64,000 bases of DNA from Eriocheir sinensis. Taxonomy: Eukaryota; Arthropoda; Malacostraca; Decapoda; Varunidae. The stretch is from the NCBI RefSeq assembly GCF_024679095.1, contig NW_026111294.1, forward strand, positions 248,001 through 312,000, given 5' to 3'. Shown piece after piece: positions 34,238 through 45,344 of the stretch. Below the pieces are notes generated by a model. It was not told the DNA's origin. It ran no database searches and saw nothing but the letters and a program-made list of their open reading frames with translations. A program made the position numbers and the translations under genes. Each line of letters begins with the position of its first letter. Positions within the stretch are counted from its first letter, which is position 1.

Positions 34238-36290
34238 TCAAATTATGATTACAGCTTCCTTCTCTTCCTCCTCCTCCTCTACCCCTGTAGAATTATCGGG
34301 ATGACCGTAAGGTCGTAACTCCAAGGTGCTAAAGCAGTGTCTTTTGTCCTGAACTACAGATATCCCTCTCTTGGGATATTTTACTGTACTCATTCGTCCA
34401 TTACGCACTGTGAATCCCTGATAGCCAAAGGTAAATGTTTGCTTCTGGAATAGGACGTCTTTGTATCGCTGATGAGCAATTTTTTTTTTTTTCTTTATGA
34501 GCTTTGGAACGCTCTTAGCTGAACTCAACCGGTCACTGTCTGCCATGGGGATGGAGTAGCACTTTGTTCTTACACCTACAAATTCTGAGATGGTTCTTTC
34601 CCTCACTTCAGACTTGAGAAATCCGAGCTTGCCTTTGTTGTCTGTGTTGTACAAGGAATGTGAGGAGCTAAAGTTACTTGTGTCTATATAGCTTTTAAAG
34701 GGTTCCTGCGAGTACTCTGTTAATAGATCAGGAGTTTCAGTTTCTGTTATTAAGGAATCAGTGTCACAATACACTAGTTTCGCCCGATCCCCGTAATGAG
34801 CCTTCATGATACTGTAAAAGAAATCATATAGTCGCAGCTTGGACAGCTTTAGGACGTAGTAGCCAATGTAGTTTGGATGATTCGCCTGTGAATATTTCTT
34901 ATGGCGAACTACAACTACATGACCATCATTGAGGGGTACAACGCGTTTAAAGTAAGGACTTCGGGCCAGCTTCAAAAACTTTTCGCGGTTGGTGACAATA
35001 TCTATGTCTTCACTATATTTGGCCGCGTTCATCAGGTATCGACCAAAAATGCTGTTTGAAATACACTTGATTGCAGTTTTCTTGATAGGGCAAGTAGCAC
35101 TTTTGCGGGCTTCTATGTTATCCTGAATGAAGTCCGCAAGAAAGTGCTTTGCTTAAACATATAAATAGCATGCACTTTTAACAACCCGGCCTAGTTGAAT
35201 AGCAGTTTAAGGAGGGACAGAGCAAACAGTATTTTCTCCTGAGCAACATGTGTTCCAATCTGTTTTATGTTCTTACACGGTACTGGACGGTTTTCTTCTT
35301 CATACCATTCGTGTGCGGCTGACGATATATCTCTATTGATGATATTGTGTCTTCTGATGGTCAGTGGGAGGTCATCCGTTTTCTCAATGACTTCACGTGA
35401 GACAGCCTCAGTATTGCACAGAATGAGGTATCCAAAATCGCCATCGGTTGCTTGATTGACCTAGCCCCCCTCCCGCTCAAAAACCAGTGCATTTCTGTCT
35501 CATCTAGTTTTCTCATATCTCCACATGGTAACTTCTCTTGTATTACAGTGGGATAAAGACTGTTGAAGTCAAGATATGAAAGGAAAGTGTTTCTATCATG
35601 TTTTGGATTAAACTGAGGGTTCGTGTAGATGTTATTGGTGCGTACAAAACGACGCACAACACTTGTGTAGCCCCCACGCACATTTGTTTGAATGCAATGA
35701 TATATGTGTGGGCTACTAAGCATCTCTAATTCCTGCTGTGTTTTTAACAAAAAGAGTCATAGGCAAATCCTGGCAGGCTAACATAATTTACAATATCCAA
35801 CCTCCACTGTGTTTTCAAAATACCTCTCCCCTCTAGGAAGACATCACATAGAAGGCCAACATCCACTTTTACATAAAGCAACAAATAGTCCATCAGGCTC
35901 TGACATCCAGCTACTTTCCAAACATTCTGAGCATGTTTATAATCACTTTCGGAAAGTTCTGCTTCTTGAAGCGAATTGAAAAAATCTTCGCGGGATGGAA
36001 GACGTGTCTCAGAAAGTCGTTCCATCGAGTCCATATAGTCATAACAAAAAACCTGCTTTCCTTGATCAATAATGGTAACGCAGGTGCTGGCACATCTTTC
36101 AACATCTGTTGTGTGCACATGGGCTCGTTCCCAGTGCTGATGAATTGGTTCGCTAAAGCCGCGAGTGAACCAGACATAAAGACATACGTGTCAATAAATC
36201 TCAAGTCATTTATGATGACTTCATGGTATTTCTGAACTGAATGTTTTGGTCTTAGTTTGATTTTCAAAGCCAGGTAGCGTTAATTCACGC
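34238..36290 (-). pseudogene. Protein-primed DNA polymerase B (Polinton-type), frame-broken, N-terminus missing
   Basis: Reading on the minus strand from 36290: an exonuclease-region block with INDLRFIDTYVFM; a YDYMDSMERLSETRLP block followed by LLYVKVDVGLLCDVF (36118-35744, exonuclease-domain end); then YLDFNSLYPTVIQEKLPCG (polymerase motif A, 35750-35361). After a frame change come a KCISNSIFGRYLMN stretch near 35050 (motif B) and LVYCDTDSLI (motif C, 35032-34238), ending in a basic C-terminal region. The order and block content are those of the protein-primed PolB of Polintons and adintovirus-like elements, which copy the element from its terminal repeats. At least two frame changes and one stop interrupt it, and the terminal-protein/N-terminal part is absent. 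All three polymerase motifs still keep their Asp residues. Confidence 0.85.
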
Positions 36291-36559
36291 GGGATTAACG
36301 TCCTGTCGTAATCCGCATAATGTGCAATGAGAGTACGCTGCAATTTGTGATTTTTTTCATTTGAAGGTTGCATCTATTACAATAAGCTTCAATGTAATTG
36401 TTTCCTGATTTTTCATGGTCATGATGTTTTACTCCTTTACCTTTTAAAACCCGTATTTACAGAGAAGACAGTGAGTTTGTTCATTGTGACGTGCCGTATC
36501 TTCATCGGTCATATTGACTTTATTGTAGCCTTTAGAAAATTTTAGCTTCTTCCAGGAGT

Positions 36560-36870
36560 GTGGGTTCAGCTAATGTAAGTTCGTTCTATATACAAAACAG
36601 TGCGAAGGAGGGAAGAAAATATTTTGGATTTGTTGTTAACTAATAAAGAGGACATAATAAGCAACATTGAGGTTGGGGGTTCATTAGGTAACAGTGATCA
36701 TAAGGAAATTAAATTTAATATTAAATGGGAGGATAGAGTCAGCAGAAACAAGACTTAATACCTGACTTCAGGAAGGCGGGCTTCGATGGTTTAAGAAAGT
36801 AACTGCAAAGGCTTAAGAGAGTAAGATCAGAAGTAGCTGAGAGCTTAAACCATAGGGTTCGTTATGTTGG
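36560..36870 (+). pseudogene. LINE endonuclease fragment (CR1-like) inside the Polinton-like element
   Basis: A plus-strand frame reads RREENILDLLLTNKEDIISN then EVGGSLGNSDHKEIKFNI. This parallels NNILDLALTNTEY...GGSDHKEIRF of the LINE at 13.4 kb: the last catalytic box of an APE endonuclease. It is followed by decayed linker sequence. Only this short piece is present, so it is a relic LINE insertion nested in the element, or carried by it. Confidence 0.7.
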
Positions 36871-37309
36871 GAGTATAGAACGTGTAAGAGTTCCTTTTTC
36901 CTGGAGTTCACCATTGGAATACGCGTTCATCTGGGAGGCTCTCCAACAATGTTTGAGCGAAACTGTAGGGATTCAGGAGTATTTAAACCCTAATCAACAA
37001 GAAGATATCCATAAGGACGTGAATATACGGCATATTTATATATATCTACAAACTGGTTTGCCTTCTCTTTTCCGAATATTTGTCTGCCCAGACAGTGAAT
37101 TTGAGATAAATCTGACTTATTTAACCCTCTCGCGCACGATGACGCATTTCATGTCATCAAGGGTAAAAGGTTCTGGCGGACGATGACGCGAAACGCGCCA
37201 TAAAAGTAAATAAAAAATTATTAAAAATTAAGTTTTCGATGAAAGTGCGTCAAATTTGCAGTTGTTGGGATAAGTTTCTTAATAGTAACATATGGCAATC
37301 TTTCTAAGG

Positions 37310-37536
37310 AACGTAGATGAGGAGCTCTGAGCGATTTTTATTTGTTAGGATACTCTGACGAGAGAATAACATTCAGTTTTCTCGGTGTAACTCGGGAACT
37401 AATAGACGCATGAGGAATTTGAAGATACCATAAGAATCCTCACTAAATTCCGCTTCGGAGCATATATTCGGCTAAAAAAGTTGGCCCACAAAATTTTGAG
37501 CAAGCAGCAGATTTCTCAAGAATCAGAGGGGAATGG

Positions 37537-37589
<53 letters not shown>

Positions 37590-37948
37590 TCCCTTTTTCA
37601 CGGAAAAAAGTAAACTCGATGCGGCAACGTCTAAGGTCATATGACACCGAAGAGCAGGCAGAAAATATAAAGAAATGCAAGTTGAGAAAAGAAATAAGAC
37701 GAAATAAGTTAAGAAATGAAATATAAGACATTAATTAATGAGTGATTTTTATTTGTTATGCTACTCTGACGAGAGAAAAAAAAATCAGTTTTCTCGGTGT
37801 AACTCGGGAACTAATAGACGTATGAGGAATTTGAAGATACCATAAGAATCCTCACTAAATTCCGCTTCGGAGCATATAATCGGCTAAAAAAGATGGCCCA
37901 CAAAATTTCGAGCTAGCCGCAGATTTCTCAAGAATCGGAGGGGAATGG

Positions 37949-38001
<53 letters not shown>

Positions 38002-38747
38002 TACGATCCCTTTTCACGGAAAAGGTAAACTCGATGCGGCAACGTCTAAGGTCATATGACACCGAAGAGCAGGCAGAAAATATAAAGAAATGCAAGTTGA
38101 GAAAAGAAATAAGAAGAAATAAGTTAAGAAATGAAATATAAGACATTAATTAATGAGTGATTTTTATTTGTTATGCTACTCTGACGAGAAAAAAAAAATC
38201 AGTTTTCTCGGTGTAACTCGGGAACTAATAGACGTATGAGGAATTTGAAGATACCATAAGAATCCTCACTAAATTCCGCTTCGGAGCATATAATCGACTA
38301 AAAAAGATGGCCCACAAAATTTCGAGCTAGCCGCAGATTACTCAAGAATCGGAGGGGAATGGAACACACACACACACACACACACATGATCCCTTTTTCA
38401 CGGAAAAAGGTAAACTCGATGCGGCAACGTCTAAGGTCATATGACACCGAAGAGCAGGCAGAAAATATAAAGAAATGCAAGTTGAGAAAAGAAATAAGAA
38501 GAAATATGTTAAGAAATGAGATATAAGACATTAATTAATGAGTGATTTTTATTTGTTAAGCTACTCTGACGAGAGAAAAAAAATTCAGTTTTCTCGGTGT
38601 AACTCGGGAACTAATAGACGTATGAGGAATTTGAAGATACCATAAGAATCCTCACTAAATTCCGCTTCGGAGCATATAATCGGCTAAAAAAGATGGCCCA
38701 CAAAATTTCGAGCTAGCCGCAGATTTCTCAAGAATCGGAGGGAATGG

Positions 38748-38791
<44 letters not shown>

Positions 38792-39450
38792 ATCCCTTTT
38801 TCACGGAAAATGGTAAATTCGATGCGGCAACGCCTAAGGTCATATGACATCGAAGTTAAGAAATGAGATATAAGACATTAATTAATGCAAAATCTGAAAA
38901 AAAAAATACTTGGTGCTGCAGTGTTTAGGGTTAGATGGCACCAAATAACCGGAGTAAAAAAAATATATATAAGTTGAGGAAAGAAATAAGAAGAAACAAG
39001 TTGAGAAATGAGAAATAAGAAGATAATGATACAATACATCCAGCAAAAACTTAAATAATTTATCGAGTCTTACGTTCAATGGCGATTTTTTATTTTATTT
39101 TCGGACTTGCATTAGAGAGTAAATTCATATTTCAGCCTGGTCATTAACCTAATGTCCTTAACCTTTTCCGTGATTACAATCTCGTGGTCATTCGAGGGTC
39201 AAAGAAAGATCTTATCTTAACCCTTCAAGTATCCCTTCTCCCGTCACCCCCTCCCTGCTGGGCACCCCTACCGAGAGAAAAAAAAATCAGTTTTCTCGGT
39301 GTAACTCGGGAACTAATAGACGTATGAGGAATTTGAAGATACCATAAGAATCCTCACTAAATTCCGCTTCGGAGCATATAATCGGCTAAAAAAGATGGCC
39401 CACAAAATTTCGAGCTAGCCGCAGATTTCTCAAGAATCGGAGGGGAATGG

Positions 39451-39514
<64 letters not shown>

Positions 39515-40050
39515 ATCCCTTTTTCACGGAAAAAGGTAAATTCGATGCGGCAACGCCTAAGGTCATATGACATCGAAGAGCATGCAGAAAATATAAAGAA
39601 ATGCAAGTTGAGAAAAGAAATAATAAGAAAGAAGTTAAGAAATGAGATATAAGACATTAATTAATGCAAAATCAGAAAAAAAAGACTTGGTGCTGCAGTG
39701 TTTAGGGATAGATGGCACCAAATAACCGGAGTAAAAAAAAAATATATATAAGTTGAGGAAAGAAATAAGAAGAAACAAGTTGAGAAATGAGAAATAAGAA
39801 GATAATGATACAATACATCCAGCAAAAACTTAAATAATTTATCGAGTCTTACGTTCAATGGCGATTTTTTATTTTATTTTCGGACTTGCATTAGAGAGTA
39901 AATTCATATTTCAGCCTGGTCATTAACCTAATGTCCTTAACCTTTTCCGTGATTATAATCTCGTGGTCATTCGAGGGTCAAAGAAAGATCTTATCTTAAC
40001 CCTTCAAGTATCCTTTCTCGTCACCCCCCCTCCCTCCTGCTGGGCACCCC
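37310..40050. repeat. Internal ~400-bp tandem array (A units with (CA)n, B units)
   Basis: A units (about 390-415 bp) contain GAGTGATTTTTATTTGTTA, a CGGTGTAACTCGGGAAC stretch, GGAGGGGAATGGAA followed by (CA)n, then CGATGCGGCAACG. They begin at about 37315, 37740, 38153, 38545 and 39270. B units (about 390 bp, TTGGTGCTGCAGTGTTTAGG to GCTGGGCACCCCTAC) follow the fourth A (38882-39270) and the fifth A (39664-40050). The (CA)n tracts lie at about 37540-37586, 37951-38000, 38365-38386, 38751-38789 and 39453-39511, each of a different length. Confidence 0.9.
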
Positions 40051-40052
40051 TA

Positions 40053-40286
40053 CGCCCGTCACCTTCTCGCTTCCGTACGCTAGTCCGAGTGGGGGGTGAG
40101 GGGAGGATGAGGGGGGTGAAAAGGTAAAGAGATGGTGTGGAGGGGGGTGGGGGTTAGGAGGGGGTCCAGATACCCTCTTCCGTAACCCCTGCAAATTACC
40201 CCCACTCCTGTAACCCCCTGCTCACCCCCAACCCCCACTTCCAGTCCCCCACTTCCAGTCCCCCACTTCCGTACATTTGTTACTAC
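40053..40286 (-). repeat. Extra copy of the right terminal repeat
   Basis: A second, diverged copy of the right terminal sequence: starts CACCTTCTCGCTTCCGTACG, ends ACATTTGTTACTAC at 40286. It lies just inside the true terminus. It is followed by GTCACCCCCCTCCCTCCCTG, the same phrase that precedes each terminal copy. Confidence 0.8.
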
Positions 40287-40344
40287 GTCACCCCCCTCCC
40301 TCCCTGCTGGGCACCCCTACTCCTGTCACCTTCTCGCTTCCGTA

Positions 40345-40555
40345 CGCTAGTCCGAGAGGGGGTGAGGGGGTAAAGAGATGGGTGTGTGTGCGGGGGGGGG
40401 AGGGGGAGGGGGTTAGGGGGTCTAGATACCCTCTTCCGTAACCCCCCCGCAAATTACCCCCACTCCCGTAACCCCCTGCTGACCGCTGACCCCCCAACCC
40501 CACTTCCAGTCCCCCACTTCCAAATTACCCCCACTTCCGTACATTTGTTACTACT
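40345..40555 (-). repeat. Right terminal inverted repeat
   Basis: C-rich on the plus strand; the reverse complement of 33880-34058 with small length differences in the G/C runs. Ends ...CATTTGTTACTACT at 40555. Confidence 0.85.
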
Positions 40556-40925
40556 GATGTAATACCCTTCATAACACACCCACCACAGCACCTTACAGAT
40601 GTAATACCCTTCATAACACACCCACCACAGCACCTTACAGATGTAATACCCTTCATAACACACCCACCACAGCACCTTACAGATGTAATACCCTTCATAA
40701 CACACCCACCACAGCACCTTACAGATGTAATACCCTTCATGACACACCCACCACAGCACCTTACAGATGTAATACCCTTCATGACACCCACCACAGCACC
40801 TTACAGATGTAATACCCTTCATGACACCCACCACAGCACCTTACATAATTAATATCCTTCAGGAGACCCACCACAGCACCTTACATAATTAATATCCTTC
40901 AGGAGACCCACCACAGCACCTTACA
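40556..40925. repeat. 42-bp tandem array, right part (about 9 copies) with right target duplication
   Basis: 40556-40561 is the right GATGTA duplication. Five 42-bp units follow, then two 40-bp variants (CATGACACCCACC), then two diverged units reading TTAATATCCTTCAGGAGACC. Divergence rises toward the outer edge, as expected at the margin of a tandem array. Confidence 0.93.
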
Positions 40926-41510
40926 GATGCATATTTATTTTGGTGGTTCCAGCAGGGCCACCAGATGGCAGGTACAGTTCAGTGAAGAACCCAATTGCTT
41001 CTTTGGCTCTGCCAGCACAAACTAGCATGCCAAAGGAAAGTAGAACGGTTGACTTGCGTGGCGTGAACTCCTGAGGAATGAAGAAGGCACACGGGAAGGG
41101 AAGAGGAGAAAAAGACATGAAGAAAGGAAGAGATGAATGTGAAGTGATGTGATGACTGACATGACAGGAGGAGACTGGATGCTGCTGCTGCTGGCTACTT
41201 CAATACATCTCAAAACTCTCTATATCATACACTCCCCAATACTTATGCAGCACACACGCACCGACATGCATACAACACCTCTCTTCAATACATCTCAACG
41301 CGTCCTGCTGGGAGATCTCTGAACCATTACATTCATTTATACTCAGTAGTGGTGTATTCCAGGGAACATTTCAGGCATTGCATCTTATTCTTGTAAGTTT
41401 TGGCGGCTGTTCAGCCCATGGCAACGTTGCTGTACGGTTTTAAGTGTCTCCCTGTCTCCCTGCGTCCTGCTCCGATGACCCAGCCCATTAGTTGTACAAA
41501 CGAATTTTAT
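40926..41510. other. Spacer with nothing firmly recognised
   Basis: A minus-strand frame with LVCAGRAKEAIGFFTELYLP at 41010-40950 looks protein-like but has no domain that I know and no clear splice sites. It could be a transposon 3' end. Confidence 0.4.
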
Positions 41511-41520
41511 TTATAACAAT

Positions 41521-41995
41521 TTAAGGAATTAATTATTTTTGGAGATTTCAACTTGCCTCTAATTGCCTGGCGTCAAGGAAGGCCCCCGTCAGTACAATGC
41601 CCTCCACTCCACCAGCCATTCATGCACTGCTTCATGTCTCCTGGTCTGCACCAGTGGGCGTCTGACCCAGCTTTTGTCACATCTGGCAACATATTAGACT
41701 TAATTCTGACTTCGGATGGTTGGAGACGTGGATGTACCGGGTAATTTTCCCAACTGTGGTCACTCCCCATTGATTTTTCAGTAGGTACTGTTTCCAAGCG
41801 GGTACGTAGCAAAGGTACCTCCAGTCCTGTGACTAAGTATGCCTGGCACAGGGTGAACACAAGACAACAGACTCTCACCAGCATGATACTGACTGGCACT
41901 TTGAGTTTTCCAGTATGTCTGTTGATGCCGTGTTCTTGAGGCTTATAGAGCAATTGTGTCCCATCGGGTCTACGTTCCTATCACTGCGGCTCTAA
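41521..41995 (+). pseudogene. LINE AP-endonuclease fragment
   Basis: The frame from 41523 reads KELIIFGDFNLPLIAWRQG (GDFN catalytic box), then SGNILDLILTSDG near 41685-41720, and, after a stop and frame change, an NCGHSPI-like box near 41752-41772. These are the last three APE boxes in order. Beyond them an R-x-W linker piece decays. No reverse transcriptase follows, so only a short fragment remains. Confidence 0.75.
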
Positions 41996-42084
41996 TTGTG
42001 TCTCCCTGTCCTCTGTCACCACTGTGTCCACTCTGGGGTGTCTTATTCATCGAGGGATTCGTGAATCAACAAACACATCTCCGG

Positions 42085-42365
42085 CTAATGACGTGAGATT
42101 ATCCAATATAACGCAATTAAGATTATCCATTATGACGTAATATTACCCATGGAGGCTTTCATTCATGTATCAGCAAACACGTCTCCGGAGGCTGTGACGT
42201 AATATTATCCATTATGACGTAATATTATCCATGTGGGTGTTCATGTATCAGCAAACACGTCTCCGGAGGCTGTGACGTAATATTATCCATTATGACGTAA
42301 TATTATTCATGTGGGTGTTCATTTATGTATCAGCAAACACGTCTCCGGAGGCTGTGATGCAAGAT
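42085..42365. repeat. ~78-bp tandem repeat, about 3.5 copies
   Basis: Units contain CAGCAAACACGTCTCCGGAGG followed by TGACGTAATATTATCCATTATGACG and GTGGGTGTTCAT; starts near 42066, 42170, 42250 and 42330. Confidence 0.85.
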
Positions 42366-42621
42366 TTAAAGTTCGCGCCTAAACAGCTGACGGGCTCGCC
42401 GGGCCCAGTGACCTCAACACCCACGTGAGGCATTGTACGGCACTGATATGGCTTGAGCCTTGAGGAGCCCCAGACCGGTAAAGAACACGTCCAGTACACG
42501 ATCTAGCCTGTTACTTAGCATACAAAGGCCTAGGGAGTCGTGAAGTACTCATATATGAACGCGTAAGCAAAACTTTATTCAACTGGAAAATGGCAGCACC
42601 TCCTACTGTAGTGCGGCGACG

Positions 42622-42825
42622 GCCTGATGAACGAGCCTCCCATAACCCACTAGCCAGTGGGGTACCTCTTTGGCCGACTCGGTAAGGAGTGGCTCTCCCG
42701 TCACGCTGGTCGCGGGTTCAATCCCAGGCAGCCGGGGAATACCCACTCCTTGTCTTGATTAATTTCTCGTGTGTTGTTTCGATACACGCAGAGGACGTGT
42801 AGGAAAATAGAAAAAGAGAAAATAA
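42622..42825 (+). mobile_element. tRNA-derived SINE, plus-strand copy
   Basis: The sequence from GCCTGATGAACGAGCCTCCC has an A-box-like TGGCCGACTCGGTAAGG and a B-box GGTTCAATCCC 35-45 bp later, the spacing of a tRNA-derived RNA polymerase III promoter. A unique body follows (CCTTGTCTTGATTAATTTCT) with an A-rich tail (AAAATAAAAAAAAG). A second copy in the opposite orientation is at 45345-45574. The two are about 85% alike over about 190 bp by eye. Confidence 0.8.
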
Positions 42826-42846
42826 AAAAAAGCCCGGGGCATTACA

Positions 42847-44330
42847 CTACCATATATACAGCCTTACACAAGCTGATACAGGCGCTATCATTGCACAGTG
42901 TGACAAACAGAAGATTAGTGTACATATCTTAACACTAAAACAACACTGGCATGGCCGCTGCAGCCTAAAATTATGAAGGAATATATCCGGTAAAGGCGTG
43001 GAGAATGGCAACACCTCCCGCCATATTTGCGGCCTTATTCGCTGACACTGGTGTACGTTATTACTGCACAGTACGATAAACAGAAGGTTACTGAACATAT
43101 CTCAGTACTAAAACAACCCTACACGACATAATAAGGACCGGTACAGCCTTAACATATGGAGAAATGTATCCAGTAGTGAGGAATGGCAACACCCTACAGT
43201 TTCCATACTTCCAAAATTAAGCTCAAAGAGGCAATAACTGTATGATAAACAGAACACACAGTATGATAAACAGAACGTTGATTAACATATCACCAAAACA
43301 AACATTAACAACACCAGCATGGCCGGTAAAGCCTCAGAACGTGGAGAAATAATATGACAGCTACTCGATCGACCGTCAGCTGGCGGCCCCAATGACCCGT
43401 AACTCGCACCACGTAACACAGTGATAGACAGCTTCAGGGGCTCATAAACTAGTACAAAACTCGTCCATTACAATACCTAGGCTTTCATTTAGCATAGAAA
43501 GACACCGGGAATACTTAAATCTGATAGCGACTGCCATCAGCTGGCGACCTCAATGACCCCAAAACTAGGTCACTTAACTCAATGATAGACGGCTTCAGGG
43601 GCTCCCACACTGGTACAAAACACGTCTGTTGCAATACCTAGGCTTTGTTTAGCATAGAAAGACATACTGAAGCGTCAAATGTTCATATACACACATAAGG
43701 AAAAAATGGTCAACTTGTGGGAAACGGCAACACCTCCTACCATGTATACAGGCTTATACCGTGCTTTGTTATCACGCAGCGTGGCTAACAGTGTACTAGT
43801 GAAGATATCTGACCACTGCAATACTGAAGAACAACAACACAATGATCGGTATTGCCTAAAAGCAGGATTAAATATATCGGCTTATGGCACCTCACGCGGC
43901 ACCCAAGAAATTATTCAACAAGACTTTGGGCCCACGGCAACACCTCCCATCACATATACAGGCTTGTACGGGGCTTTGCTATCCCTCAGTGTGCTTAACA
44001 ACAGACTGAACAAGATAACTAACCACTTTGATATGCAGGAACAACACTGCAATAACCGCTATGGCCTAAAAATAGGGTTAAATATATCCTCACATGGCAC
44101 CCTCACGCCGCAACACACGATTCGTACCCAAAATATGCAAGTCGACTCGGCCAAACGGCAACACTTTTCAACACAGGTAACGCTCTCACAGGCCTACGAG
44201 GGCGTATATACCTGCACAGTGCGGGGAATATTACATAACTAAGCCTATTGTACCAGGAAGATAAACATAAACCACACTAGAGTCCCCGCCATGGCCTGAA
44301 AAAGGGAGAAATATACCCTTGGACGGCACC
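42847..44330. repeat. ~230-250-bp degenerate tandem repeat, about 6 copies
   Basis: Phrases GGCAACACCTCCTACCAT(G)TATACAGG, then ATAAACAGAA or TAACAGTGTACTAG, an AACAACAC stretch and a GGCCTAAA(A)...GGAGAAAT end recur at about 42847, 43010, 43180, 43728 and 43936, with a different ~250-bp spacer (CAGCTGGCG(G/A)CC and ACACGTCTG) at 43370 and 43545. The 187-codon frame at 43679-44242 contains two of these units and is not supported as a gene. Confidence 0.75.
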
Positions 44331-44634
44331 CGCCACATTCTCTCAATCAACCAGGCAGAATGAATGGCACCTGGCCGCATCGGGCGTACAGCCACTCCCG
44401 TTGAGGCCTATACTGGATCCTAGGGGTGCTGTAGACCTATAAATCAACCTCAAGATAACTCCTGTCGCCTCAATACGCGATAATGGAAACTTTAACATTC
44501 CAAAACTTACATCGGGGTTGCGTTTTGGGGTTGACCTTTTGACCTTGAGACCCGGAGGAAAAGGAGGAGTTACGTTATCAAGGGAGGGAAAATTAACATA
44601 GGAGTGTTTCTACGGCTTTATTGAGTCTATATCT
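44330..44634. other. Spacer with nothing recognised
   Basis: No gene or repeat identified. Confidence 0.5.
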
Positions 44635-44935
44635 ATGTATATATTTACCTATCTGTATGTCTATCTGTCTAACTATACCACTGCAATGACCTCTTTCTAT
44701 CTATTGACCATTTCTTGTGTATTTGCCCGTCTGTCTGTCTGTCTATCTGTCTATCTATCTACTTATCTATATCCGTTTATGTTTGTCTATTTAATTATAT
44801 CTCTGCCTATATATCTATCTATCTATCCCTGTGCAATAACCTCAGTATCTATTGGTTTATTATCTGTTATCATGCAATAACCTGTGTAAATCTATCTGTC
44901 TGTCTAGCTATTTATCTATTCTCTTCATTCTGCCC
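44635..44935. repeat. Degenerate (CTAT)n/(CTGT)n
   Basis: Loose tetranucleotide repeats, densest at 44730-44830. A repeated 'GCAATAACCT' phrase marks a two- to three-fold duplication of about 60-150 bp. Confidence 0.8.
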
Positions 44936-45285
44936 TCTCCTCCTACTCCTCCTCCTCCTCCTTGTTTCATCTTTTCTTTTTATCTCCATCTCTCCCTCTA
45001 TCTTCTCTTATTGTTTCCTCCTCCTCCTCCTCGTTTCATTTTTTCTTTTTATCTCCATCTCTCCCTCTACCTTCTCTTATTATTTCCTCCTCCTCCTCCT
45101 CCTTTCATCTTTTCTTTTTATCTCCATCTCTCTCTCTATCTTCTCTTATTGTTTCCTCCTCCTCCATCTCCTCTCATCTTGTCTTTCTTCTCTTTCTCTT
45201 TTCAGTTTTCACTCTTCTTTTCCGCTTCCTCTATTTTCCTCTTTTCTTCCTCCTCCAATCCTCCTCTTTCTCCTCCTTCTCCTAG
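44936..45285. repeat. Pyrimidine-rich 69-bp tandem repeat with (CCT)n
   Basis: The phrase TATCTCCATCTCTC recurs at 44981, 45050 and 45119 with (CCT)n between; about four units, then a looser TC-rich end. Confidence 0.88.
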
Positions 45286-45344
45286 CTCATACATGTCTTT
45301 TGTTCAATATATACTTTCTCCTTCTATCTGGGTATATGCTAATT

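Larger units (their letters stand above)
33880..40555 (-). mobile_element. Polinton/Maverick-type DNA element, 6,676 bp, degenerate
   Basis: Three independent hallmarks agree. First, terminal inverted repeats start AGTAGTAACAAATGTACGG at 33880 and end with the reverse complement ...TTACTACT at 40555. Second, there is a 6-bp target duplication (GATGTA). Third, the interior encodes a protein-primed family B DNA polymerase. Polintons are usually 15-20 kb with integrase, ATPase, protease and capsid genes. None of those is visible here: beyond the polymerase the interior holds a LINE endonuclease fragment and a tandem array. This is therefore an internally deleted or otherwise reduced copy that cannot move on its own. 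It sits inside the 42-bp tandem array. Confidence 0.8.

Noticed and set aside
33605..40925. 42-bp repeats as a possible CRISPR array
   Set aside because: Units are contiguous with no unique spacers, the context is eukaryotic, and no cas genes are present.
41573..41953. 126-residue minus-strand ORF
   Set aside because: It is opposite a plus-strand LINE endonuclease with clear GDFN and LDLILT boxes.
43679..44242. 187-residue ORF as a gene
   Set aside because: It consists of two degenerate copies of the surrounding ~240-bp tandem repeat, which lacks an open frame in its other copies.
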